From Actinomycetota bacterium (GTDB lineage Bacteria > Actinomycetota > CADDZG01 > WHSQ01), in the NCBI GenBank assembly GCA_019348445.1, contig JAHWJK010000113.1:1-5173 (forward strand): a DNA stretch of 5,173 bases. The letters run 5' to 3'. Positions 1 to 5,173 of this stretch are shown piece after piece (within the stretch, counting starts at the first letter, position 1; each line of letters begins with the position of its first letter). The position numbers and the translations under genes are program-made. The notes below the pieces were generated by a model. It saw only the letters and a program-made list of their open reading frames with translations. It was not told where the DNA came from and did not search any database.

Positions 1-142
1 CCGCGGCGCGAGGAAGACGGCCGCAGGTGCACGGGCGGGTGCAAAGACGGCAGCACGCGGTGGTCGTCGGACCGCCGGTCGCGCGAAGGGTGCTGCCAAG
101 TCGGCCGCCACGCGCACGGGTAAGTCGACGCGCCGCCGTTAG
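1..142 (+). CDS. C-terminal basic tail of a probable HU-family DNA-binding protein (5' end outside window)
   Basis: Reading from base 2 to the TAG at 140-142 gives 46 residues with no acidic residue and no hydrophobic residue other than Ala. By my count there are 11 Arg, 5 Lys and 14 Ala, with repeated KTAA/KSAA units and a final RRR. Such disordered tails bind DNA nonspecifically. In Actinomycetota they typically extend an N-terminal HU domain (HupB/HupS type), where they help compact the nucleoid. The HU domain itself is outside the window, so the family is inferred from composition and from the next gene: an HU gene beside murA is an arrangement I recall from Streptomyces coelicolor. A histone H1-like or other basic RNA/DNA-binding protein is the alternative. 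The reading frame is clear; the family is moderately supported. Confidence 0.6.
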   Translation, partial: RGARKTAAGARAGAKTAARGGRRTAGRAKGAAKSAATRTGKSTRRR

Positions 143-162
143 CAGTCTTTTCCCGATCTAAG

Positions 163-188
163 AGAAGCGGCCCTCCGGGGCCGCTTCT
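163..188 (+). terminator. Hairpin terminator after the HU-like gene
   Basis: Bases 163-172 (AGAAGCGGCC) pair perfectly with 179-188 (GGCCGCTTCT). C173 and G178 can add an eleventh pair, leaving a TCCG tetraloop at 174-177. The hairpin starts 20 bases after the stop codon at 142. The following T-tract is weak (only TT, then C), as is common in G+C-rich bacteria, so termination may be partly factor-dependent. It separates the HU-like gene from the murA cluster, and its 3' arm occupies the place where a -35 element for the murA promoter would lie. Confidence 0.8.
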
Positions 189-201
189 TCGCGTCCGGGC
201 G

Positions 202-207
202 TAAGTT
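202..207 (+). promoter_or_regulatory. Predicted -10 element (TAAGTT) of murA, leaderless type
   Basis: TAAGTT fits the TANNNT -10 consensus and ends 7 bases before the murA ATG at 215, so transcription would begin at or next to the start codon. There is no convincing Shine-Dalgarno sequence between 189 and 214. No recognisable -35 hexamer is present; the expected position (about 178-184) lies in the 3' arm of the terminator hairpin. Support comes mainly from the same arrangement at three other genes here. Confidence 0.55.
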
Positions 208-214
208 TGGGTGC

Positions 215-1462
215 ATGCCGGTCTATCGGATAAACGGACCTTCTCGTCTGGTGGGGGACGTCCACATCAGCGGGGCCAAGAACTCCGCTCTGAAGTTGAT
301 GGCGGCGTCGTTGATGGTGCCGGGGACGACGGTTCTCGAACGGGTCCCGCGTATCCGCGACGTCTACCTCATGAAGGAGGTCCTCGAGCGCCTCGGCGCG
401 ACCGTCCAGATGGACGGCGGCACGCTCACGATCGATACGTCGAACGAACCTCTAGAAGACACTCCGTACGAGCTCGTGACGAAGATGCGCGCCTCGATCC
501 AGGTGCTCGCGCCGCTGTTGGTCCGCCTCGGGCGCGCACGAGTTGCGATGCCCGGCGGCGACGCGATCGGGTCACGTCCGATCGACCTTCACCTCCAGGG
601 GCTCGAACGCATGGGCGCGAAGTTCTCGTCCGAACACGGATACGTCGAAGGTCGCGTCGATCATCTGCGTGGAGCGAACATCCTGCTCGAGTTTCCGTCG
701 GTCGGCGCGACCGAGACCCTGATCATGGCCGGCGTACTCGCGGACGGAACCACATATATCGAGAACGCCGCGCGCGAGCCGGAGATCCAAGATCTCGCCG
801 CCTATCTCAATCGCTGCGGCGCGCAGATCTCGGGTGCCGGAACTCCGACGGTAGTCATCGAGGGTGTCGACGAACTCGTCGCCGACAAGCACGAGATCAT
901 TGCGGACCGCATCGAGGCCGGTACGTTCGCGATCGGAGCGGCCGCATCGCAGGGCGACGTGCGGCTTGTCGATCTCGATCCGGTCCATCTGCGGTTGCCC
1001 CTGCAGAAGCTCGAAGAAGCCGGCGCCGAGATCGAGGTCGGCGAGCGCGATGTCCGGGTTCGGATGTCCGGGAAACCTCGCGCGATCGACCTCGTTACGC
1101 TGCCGTATCCCGGCTTCCCGACCGACCTGCAACCTCCGATGATGGTGTTGCTGTCGCAAGCGACCGGATCCTCGATCCTCACCGAGAACGTCTTCGAAGC
1201 TCGGTTCCTCTTCGTCGACGAGCTGAATCGGATGGGATCGCAGGTACGTGTGGAGGGCCATCACGCGGTGATCCGCGGGATCGAGAGGCTCTCGGGTGCT
1301 CCTGTTCGGGCCCCCGACATCAGAGCCGGAGCCGCGCTGGTCCTCGGTGGGATCTGCGCGGACGGAGCGACCGAGGTCCACGACGAAGGTCACATCGAGC
1401 GCGGGTACGAGTCGTTCGAAGAGAAACTCCGTGAGCTCGGGGCCGATATCGACGTCGTATGA
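215..1462 (+). CDS. murA: UDP-N-acetylglucosamine 1-carboxyvinyltransferase (MurA) with Asp at the fosfomycin-target position
   Basis: MurA transfers enolpyruvate from phosphoenolpyruvate to UDP-GlcNAc, the first committed cytoplasmic step of peptidoglycan synthesis. The 415-residue product matches the family length (about 419 in E. coli) and is full length. Recognisable landmarks are GAKNS with K22/N23, TKMRASI with R92, the active-site loop [18 protein letters not shown] (residues 112-129) including R121, PTDLQ with catalytic-base D304, and the C-terminal HIERGYE with R396. The loop residue that is Cys115 in E. coli is Asp116 here (GAC, 560-562), the substitution known from fosfomycin-resistant MurA of Mycobacterium tuberculosis and Chlamydia. 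The ATG at 215 is chosen because [14 protein letters not shown] is the typical MurA N-terminus. The stop overlaps the next start (ATGA), so this gene heads a coupled cluster. Confidence 0.97.
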   Translation: MPVYRINGPSRLVGDVHISGAKNSALKLMAASLMVPGTTVLERVPRIRDVYLMKEVLERLGATVQMDGGTLTIDTSNEPLEDTPYELVTKMRASIQVLAPLLVRLGRARVAMPGGDAIGSRPIDLHLQGLERMGAKFSSEHGYVEGRVDHLRGANILLEFPSVGATETLIMAGVLADGTTYIENAAREPEIQDLAAYLNRCGAQISGAGTPTVVIEGVDELVADKHEIIADRIEAGTFAIGAAASQGDVRLVDLDPVHLRLPLQKLEEAGAEIEVGERDVRVRMSGKPRAIDLVTLPYPGFPTDLQPPMMVLLSQATGSSILTENVFEARFLFVDELNRMGSQVRVEGHHAVIRGIERLSGAPVRAPDIRAGAALVLGGICADGATEVHDEGHIERGYESFEEKLRELGADIDVV

Positions 1463-1941
1463 CAGAGAGGGCGAAGAGCACGCGGGTTCTGTTCCGTGCC
1501 GTGTCGTGGACCGGTGCCGGGTTCTTCATCTTCGGCACGCTTGGTTCGGCATGGTCCGCGGTGACATTCGTGCAAGTCCGGACCGGATGGGGCCTCACCT
1601 ATTACGAGCGATGCTGCATCGAGCTTGGCAAAGCGGCGTTGGGAGGTGCGCTCGCGAGCATGTTCTTCGTGCTGATCGGGAGTGCGGTCATCCTCCTGCT
1701 GCACCCGGTGCGGGCACATCTCGCTCGCGAACGGGGGCAACGGCCCCCGCGCTGGCTGAGATGGGCTGCCGTTGTGCTCGCGACGTACGCAGTCGGCGTT
1801 TTCATCCTTGCGACGCTTCTCGCAGGGATGGCAGACGGCCTCGAAGGCTTCGCGGTCGGGATAGTCAGCTACTGCATGCTGGTCGGGGTCGGGATGCTCG
1901 CGGCGGCATGGGGATTCAAGCGTGCGAGTGAGGCTGTTTAG
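1459..1941 (+). CDS. Small four-helix membrane protein of unknown function, coupled to murA
   Basis: I do not recognise a family for this 160-residue protein. Four hydrophobic segments are visible at about 13-38, 60-82, 100-122 and 127-152. The charged N-terminus ([13 protein letters not shown]), a strongly basic loop at 83-99 ([17 protein letters not shown]) and the Lys-Arg near the C-terminus predict both ends and the middle loop in the cytoplasm. The first outer loop (about 39-59) contains an adjacent Cys pair, C52-C53, beside YYE. The ATG at 1459 overlaps the murA stop by four bases (ATGA), and the 3' end overlaps the following SpoIID-like gene by 20 bases, so it is translationally coupled on both sides. 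No -10 element or strong Shine-Dalgarno precedes it. Position suggests an envelope role, which is inference only. Confidence 0.85.
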   Translation: MTERAKSTRVLFRAVSWTGAGFFIFGTLGSAWSAVTFVQVRTGWGLTYYERCCIELGKAALGGALASMFFVLIGSAVILLLHPVRAHLARERGQRPPRWLRWAAVVLATYAVGVFILATLLAGMADGLEGFAVGIVSYCMLVGVGMLAAAWGFKRASEAV

Positions 1942-3634
1942 GCCGCTCGCCGTCGCGGTCGCGCTGTCGCTGGTCGTGGCGGCCGCACCGGCGACGGCGG
2001 CGAGGAACCGGGAATTGGGTGCGGCGGTCGCGCCGATCCGCCTCGTGCCGCGCGGCTCCACTGCGATCTCCGTAGCGGGTTTGCATTCCTATTTCGGTTC
2101 GGTCGAACTCGCTTCGGCCGGGGACGGACTCGTCGTCTCGAATCGGATATCTCTCGAGCGATACCTCTTGGGACTGCAAGAAGTGCCGACGGAGTGGCCC
2201 GAAGAAGCGCTTAAAGCTCAGGTCGTCGCGGCGCGGACGTACGCGTTGTGGACGCTCGCGGAAGGGCGAACGGGTGAGGCGGCCGTCTATGGCTACGACA
2301 TCTGTGCGACCGTTCAGTGCCAGGTCTTTTCCGGTGCCGACGTCGTGCGATCTCCAAATGGTGAGCGGTGGCGGGCGGCCGTCGAGGCGACGGCGGGGCA
2401 GGCGATCCTGTACGACGACAAGCCGATCCTTGCTCGCTATCACTCGACGTCGGGCGGCATGACGCTCGACAACGAGGACGCCTTTTCGGAAGAGAGCGCG
2501 TATCCATATCTGAAGTCGGTCGAGAGCCCGTGGGAAGAAGATTCGCCGCTTTATCGCTGGAGAACGACGTTCCGGCTGAGGGAACTCGAAGCGATCATCC
2601 GACGCGCCGGCTGGTGGTCCGGCAAAGCGAGACTCGAACGCGTCTATTCGGTGCCATCGAGCAGCGGGCTTCATTATCCGGACGTTGTTTTCGAAGGAGG
2701 CGCGCGACGCCTCGTCCGGACCGCGGAGGAACTCCGCGAGGTCGTTCGCGACGTCGCGCCGGCGATGTTTCCCGGCAGGTATCCAGGACCGGGCGCCACG
2801 ACGAGTGGAGTTCTCCCGGAGACGTTCCCGTCGAATCGCCTCGAAGTAAGAACCGACCGTAAGCGGGTTGTCGTGGACGGCCGCGGCTGGGGACACGGCT
2901 CCGGGATGTCGCAGTGGGGGGCTTATGGGCTCGCGCAACGAGGCGCGACCTACACCGACATCCTCACGCACTACTACACCGGAGTTTCCATCGGCTCGGT
3001 TCCCGAACCGCCACCGTTCGAGGTCGGCGTGCAGGCAGGGGTGCCGTCGGTGAGGGCCAGTGGTTTTTTCGAGATCGTCGATGGTCGCGGCAAGACGATC
3101 GTCCCGCGCGCGCTCGGAACGTGGACGTTCCGGTGGGCCGGAGCCGGTGCCGTTGCGATCGAGCCCCCGGCGGGGTTCGGACTCCCGCTGGAAGTCGGCA
3201 TCGTGGATGCTCCGAAGAAGGTCCTCGTAGGCGAACCCGCGTTCCTCACGGTGGCGTTGTCGCGACCGGCACGAGTTCGGACGCGAACCGCAGATTCGCC
3301 GACCGGATATCGGGATCCAGGAGTCGAGATCAAGGACGCGGGACGCCGAGAAGTCGTGTGGTTGGCTCCCCTCGAAGAGGGCCTGTATCGGGTACGCGTT
3401 CAAGCGCGCGCAGGTCCCACCGAGCGTATGAGTGAACCCGTTGAGATACTCGTGACAAGCGCGTCCATGAAGAACGCGGAGCCCCGCGACCCAGGTGACG
3501 ATGCGCGGGGCCGTGAGGACGCACCGCCCGTTCTCGTGGTCGCGATATTCGCCGCCCTGATCCTCCTTGCGGTGGGTGCTGTCGTGAGAGCGGCACGGCG
3601 TGGTGAACCGCCGCAAATCCCCCCATCCGATTAA
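1922..3634 (+). CDS. Secreted, membrane-anchored SpoIID/LytB-family peptidoglycan glycan-strand hydrolase (probable lytic transglycosylase)
   Basis: SpoIID proteins cleave denuded peptidoglycan glycan strands outside the membrane. The 570-residue product begins with a signal peptide (basic MRVRLFR, hydrophobic 9-20, AxA-like end near 27). The SpoIID domain follows: YLLGLQEVPTEWPEEALKAQ at 81-100 with E87 the likely equivalent of the catalytic Glu, then VVAARTYAL, then YHSTSGG at 173-179, and the closing GRGWGHGSGMSQWGAYGLA at 320-338. C128 and C133 lie between. Residues about 436-512 look like a beta-sandwich (Ig/Fn3-like) domain. A disordered acidic/basic linker (about 515-535), a transmembrane helix (536-556) and a short RAARRG tail anchor the C-terminus. 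The start is GTG 1922 with GGGGA at 1910-1914; GTG 1928 is also possible. B. subtilis SpoIID is a sporulation enzyme, but nothing here shows sporulation; vegetative wall remodelling is equally plausible. Confidence 0.9.
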   Translation: MRVRLFRPLAVAVALSLVVAAAPATAARNRELGAAVAPIRLVPRGSTAISVAGLHSYFGSVELASAGDGLVVSNRISLERYLLGLQEVPTEWPEEALKAQVVAARTYALWTLAEGRTGEAAVYGYDICATVQCQVFSGADVVRSPNGERWRAAVEATAGQAILYDDKPILARYHSTSGGMTLDNEDAFSEESAYPYLKSVESPWEEDSPLYRWRTTFRLRELEAIIRRAGWWSGKARLERVYSVPSSSGLHYPDVVFEGGARRLVRTAEELREVVRDVAPAMFPGRYPGPGATTSGVLPETFPSNRLEVRTDRKRVVVDGRGWGHGSGMSQWGAYGLAQRGATYTDILTHYYTGVSIGSVPEPPPFEVGVQAGVPSVRASGFFEIVDGRGKTIVPRALGTWTFRWAGAGAVAIEPPAGFGLPLEVGIVDAPKKVLVGEPAFLTVALSRPARVRTRTADSPTGYRDPGVEIKDAGRREVVWLAPLEEGLYRVRVQARAGPTERMSEPVEILVTSASMKNAEPRDPGDDARGREDAPPVLVVAIFAALILLAVGAVVRAARRGEPPQIPPSD

Positions 3635-3637
3635 AAT
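3632..3637 (+). promoter_or_regulatory. Predicted -10 element (TAAAAT) of the nifU-like gene, overlapping the upstream stop codon
   Basis: TAAAAT is close to the ideal bacterial -10 hexamer and ends 6 bases before the ATG at 3644. Its first three bases are the TAA stop codon of the SpoIID-like gene. The 9 bases between the two genes contain no Shine-Dalgarno sequence, so a leaderless mRNA starting at or next to 3644 is the simplest reading. I see no clear -35 hexamer. Confidence 0.65.
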
Positions 3638-3643
3638 CGAGCG

Positions 3644-3889
3644 ATGGGACAGACGCTGGAGGCGGGGCTCGAGGAACGGGTACGCCAGGCGCTCGAGCTG
3701 ATACGGCCCGCGATCCAGATGGACGGCGGAGACGTATTGCTCGAGTCGGTCCGCGATGGAAAGGTCACCGTGCGACTGCTCGGAACTTGCGACGGCTGTC
3801 CCATGTCGCCGGTGACACTGCGGCAAGGTGTCGAGCGCATCCTTCGGGAGCACGTCCCCGAAGTAACCGAAGTCTCCGCCCTTTTCTGA
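3644..3889 (+). CDS. NifU C-terminal-domain (Nfu-type) iron-sulfur cluster carrier
   Basis: This 81-residue protein consists only of the NifU C-terminal (Nfu) domain. Such proteins accept Fe-S clusters and hand them to client enzymes in the cytoplasm. The diagnostic features are IRPAIQMDGGDVLL at residues 20-33, then LLGTCDGCPMSPVTLRQGVE at 45-64, with the cluster-binding pair C49 and C52 (CxxC, typically bridging a 4Fe-4S cluster between two subunits), and the family-typical helix ending near HVPEV. Its length is normal for a stand-alone domain. No IscU-like or A-type domain is attached and no SUF or ISC gene is visible nearby, so its clients are unknown. It starts 9 bases after the SpoIID-like gene but has its own predicted promoter. 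Family assignment is firm; the exact role (carrier rather than primary scaffold) is inferred. Confidence 0.95.
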   Translation: MGQTLEAGLEERVRQALELIRPAIQMDGGDVLLESVRDGKVTVRLLGTCDGCPMSPVTLRQGVERILREHVPEVTEVSALF

Positions 3890-3938
3890 GCACATAGCCG
3901 CGATCGCGCCGCCTGGGCTGGGGAAGAAAACGGCCATT

Positions 3939-3944
3939 TAGCCT
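3939..3944 (+). promoter_or_regulatory. Predicted -10 element (TAGCCT) of meaB, leaderless type
   Basis: TAGCCT fits TANNNT and ends 6 bases before the meaB ATG at 3951, the same spacing as at 3632 and 4931. No Shine-Dalgarno sequence lies between it and the start. The hexamer alone is weak (G, C and C in the middle); its position relative to the ATG is the main support. The rest of the 61-base gap contains only a 10-base palindrome, CGCGATCGCG at 3899-3908, without a T-tract. Confidence 0.45.
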
Positions 3945-3950
3945 GTCGAC

Positions 3951-4895
3951 ATGACCATCACGGATCTCGTCGAGCGAGCGCGCAGCGGAGAACGTCGCGC
4001 GATAGCCCAACTCATCTCGCTCGTCGAGGACGGGGGAGCCGAGCTCGGCGCGGCGATGCAGGCGATCTATCCCCACACCGGCGGGTCGTACTCGGTCGGC
4101 ATCACGGGCGCTCCGGGGGCCGGGAAGTCGACGTTGACCGAACGTCTGATAGCGCGCGTGCGGCGGGATGGACATCAGGTTGGTGTGCTCGCCGTCGATC
4201 CATCGAGTCCCTTCTCTGGCGGCGCTCTGCTCGGCGATCGCGTCCGCATGCAGACGCATGCCACCGACCCCGAGGTCTTCATCCGATCGATGGCGACGCG
4301 CGGTCATCTCGGCGGCATCTCACTCGCGACCCCCGAAGCGATGCGCGTACTCGAAGCGGCAGGGAAAGACATCGTGATCATCGAGACCGTCGGCGTCGGC
4401 CAGTCTGAGGTCGAGATCACCGATGCTTGCGACACGACGCTCGTCGTCGTCAACCCGGGGTGGGGCGACGCGGTGCAAGCCGCCAAGGCGGGTCTGATGG
4501 AGATCGCCGATGTCTTCGTCGTCAACAAAGCCGACCGTCCGGGGACACGCGATTCGGTGAGGGAGTTGAAACAGATGCTGCAGATGTCGGAGGCCGAGTG
4601 GAAGCCGGAGATCGTGGAGACAGTCGCGACCAAAGGCGAGGGCATCGACGAGCTGTGGGCCGCGGTCGAGAAACACAGAGCATGGCAGGAAGAGCGCGGC
4701 GCGCTGGAGGCGCGACGCCGGCGACGCATCGAACGCGAGATCAAGGACATCGTGGCGGAGCGGTTCCGGACGCGCGTCGAGAACGAGTGCCGCGAGGTGC
4801 TGGCAAGTCTGACGGACGACGTCGTAGCCCGGCGCATCGACCCCTACGAAGCTGCCGATCGTTTGATGGAGGACCTGCGCGCAGCGTCTCGATAG
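3951..4895 (+). CDS. meaB: MeaB/ArgK-family GTPase chaperone of B12-dependent acyl-CoA mutase
   Basis: MeaB is a cytoplasmic P-loop GTPase (G3E family) that gates adenosylcobalamin loading into acyl-CoA mutases and protects or rescues them from inactivation. The 314-residue protein is full length. Visible motifs are Walker A GAPGAGKS (53-60), the MeaB-type stretch DPSSPFSGGALLGDRVRM (83-100), IETVGVGQSEVE (144-155), NPGWGDAVQAAKAGLMEIAD (168-187), the guanine-specificity motif NKAD (192-195) and ATKGEG (226-231). A basic, helical C-terminal arm (about 240-314), which serves dimerisation in this family, is present. ArgK, the old name, reflects a discarded transport-kinase idea. The mutase gene begins 47 bases downstream, the expected partner. 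No Shine-Dalgarno is seen; a -10-like element sits immediately upstream of the ATG. Confidence 0.96.
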   Translation: MTITDLVERARSGERRAIAQLISLVEDGGAELGAAMQAIYPHTGGSYSVGITGAPGAGKSTLTERLIARVRRDGHQVGVLAVDPSSPFSGGALLGDRVRMQTHATDPEVFIRSMATRGHLGGISLATPEAMRVLEAAGKDIVIIETVGVGQSEVEITDACDTTLVVVNPGWGDAVQAAKAGLMEIADVFVVNKADRPGTRDSVRELKQMLQMSEAEWKPEIVETVATKGEGIDELWAAVEKHRAWQEERGALEARRRRRIEREIKDIVAERFRTRVENECREVLASLTDDVVARRIDPYEAADRLMEDLRAASR

Positions 4896-4927
4896 GTCTC
4901 TAACATCGGCGGCATCTACAGAGACGC
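4884..4927 (+). repeat. GTCTC direct and inverted repeat cluster between meaB and the mutase gene
   Basis: GTCTC occurs at 4886-4890 and again at 4896-4900, exactly 10 bases apart, with its inverse GAGAC at 4921-4925. Two alternative hairpins can form with one 3' arm: GCGTCTC (4884-4890) with GAGACGC (4921-4927), or GTCTCT (4896-4901) with AGAGAC (4920-4925). The cluster spans the meaB stop codon (4893-4895) and ends just before the predicted -10 at 4931. It could be a weak terminator, an operator or chance; there is no T-tract after it. Confidence 0.3.
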
Positions 4928-4930
4928 CGG

Positions 4931-4936
4931 TAGAAT
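4931..4936 (+). promoter_or_regulatory. Predicted -10 element (TAGAAT) of the mutase gene, leaderless type
   Basis: TAGAAT is a good -10 hexamer ending 6 bases before the ATG at 4943. No Shine-Dalgarno sequence is present in the 47-base gap after meaB. It implies that the mutase can be transcribed separately from meaB, as a leaderless mRNA. No clear -35 element was found. Confidence 0.6.
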
Positions 4937-4942
4937 CGCCGA

Positions 4943-5173
4943 ATGACGGACGACCTGCAACGACAGTGGCGCGAGAAGTACGAGCAGGCGAAGCTTCGCG
5001 ACGACGTTGATTTCGACACCCTCTCCAGTGTCGAGGTTGATCCTCTTTATGGTCCCGACGACATACACCCGAAGCTCGGCGTTCCGGGCGAGTACCCGTT
5101 CACGCGCGGCATCTACCCGAGCATGTACCGGGGGCGCCTGTGGACGATGCGCCAGTTCGCCGGCTTCGGTACC
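4943..5173 (+). CDS. B12-dependent acyl-CoA mutase large subunit, N-terminus (isobutyryl-/methylmalonyl-CoA mutase family; 3' end outside window)
   Basis: The frame is open from the ATG at 4943 to the window end (77 residues). Residues 47-77 carry the family signature [29 protein letters not shown], which contributes to the acyl-CoA-binding face of the TIM barrel. The short N-terminal region (RRQ-like charged helix, then VDPLYGPDD) resembles large subunits of two-part mutases such as IcmA, whose B12-binding domain is a separate protein, rather than the long fused MutB. The family rearranges the carbon skeleton of acyl-CoA thioesters with adenosylcobalamin. At the position of substrate-contacting Tyr89 of Propionibacterium methylmalonyl-CoA mutase there is Phe72 (TTC, 5156-5158), as I recall for isobutyryl-CoA mutase. 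The adjacent MeaB supports the assignment. Family is firm; substrate is tentative. Confidence 0.92.
   Translation, partial: MTDDLQRQWREKYEQAKLRDDVDFDTLSSVEVDPLYGPDDIHPKLGVPGEYPFTRGIYPSMYRGRLWTMRQFAGFGT

Noticed and set aside
572..1393. Minus-strand open frame of 273 codons inside murA
   Set aside because: It is fully antisense to an intact murA and shows no domain signature or start signal.
211..1434. Plus-strand frame of 407 codons overlapping murA
   Set aside because: It reads murA in the wrong frame and gives an Arg-rich product typical of G+C-rich out-of-frame translation; the frame from 215 has all MurA catalytic motifs.
3481..3511. Perfect 8-base inverted repeat GCCCCGCG / CGCGGGGC with a 15-base loop
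   Set aside because: It lies inside the coding sequence of the SpoIID-like gene, in the low-complexity linker, with no T-tract after it; probably a by-product of G+C-rich codons.
1922..3634. SpoIID homologue as evidence that the organism forms endospores
   Set aside because: SpoIID/LytB domains occur in many non-sporulating bacteria, and no other sporulation gene is visible here.
3899..3908. Palindrome CGCGATCGCG in the gap before meaB, containing the HIP1-like core GCGATCGC
   Set aside because: A single short palindrome of this kind is unremarkable at this base composition and gives no terminator or convincing operator.
1916..3937. Long open frame on the minus strand covering the SpoIID-like and nifU-like genes
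   Set aside because: It lies antisense to two genes with clear family motifs, its translation is Arg/His/Pro-rich without recognisable motifs, and long antisense frames are expected in G+C-rich coding DNA.
4901..4906. TAACAT as a second -10-like hexamer after meaB
   Set aside because: No start codon follows at the 6-7 base spacing seen elsewhere, and TAGAAT at 4931 is better placed for the mutase gene.

Overview
The window is 5,173 bases of G+C-rich, tightly packed bacterial DNA with every recognisable gene on the plus strand. It looks like an actinobacterial (Actinomycetota) chromosome, probably not a close relative of the well-studied genera. The signs are a basic Arg/Lys/Ala-rich tail of the kind found on actinobacterial HU proteins just before murA (an hup-murA order I also recall from Streptomyces), the codon composition, promoters that suggest leaderless mRNAs, and a mutase resembling actinobacterial isobutyryl-/methylmalonyl-CoA mutases. 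I cannot place it below phylum. No mobile element, CRISPR array, tRNA or rRNA was seen.

Bases 1-142 hold the C-terminal end of a basic nucleoid-type protein, followed by a strong hairpin terminator (163-188). Bases 215-3634 form a translationally coupled cell-envelope cluster. It contains murA (first committed step of peptidoglycan synthesis, with the active-site Cys replaced by Asp, so probably fosfomycin-insensitive), a four-helix membrane protein of unknown function joined by an ATGA overlap, and a secreted, membrane-anchored SpoIID/LytB-family protein that probably cuts glycan strands. The murA-spoIID neighbourhood recalls the murAA-spoIID order of Bacillus subtilis.

Bases 3644-3889 encode a small NifU C-terminal-domain (Nfu-type) Fe-S carrier with a CxxC motif. 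Bases 3951-4895 encode MeaB, the GTPase chaperone of B12-dependent acyl-CoA mutases. From 4943 to the window end lies the N-terminus of the large subunit of such a mutase. It carries Phe where methylmalonyl-CoA mutase has its substrate-binding Tyr, which points to isobutyryl-CoA mutase-like specificity.

The most striking pattern beyond the genes is regulatory. All four genes that are not translationally coupled to an upstream gene (murA, the nifU-like gene, meaB and the mutase) lack a clear Shine-Dalgarno sequence and have a TANNNT -10 hexamer ending exactly 6 or 7 bases before the ATG. The two coupled genes lack it. This is what leaderless transcription would look like. I found no evidence for a wholly new multi-gene system; the best leads are the leaderless pattern, the MurA substitution, the mutase residue and the unknown membrane protein between murA and spoIID.
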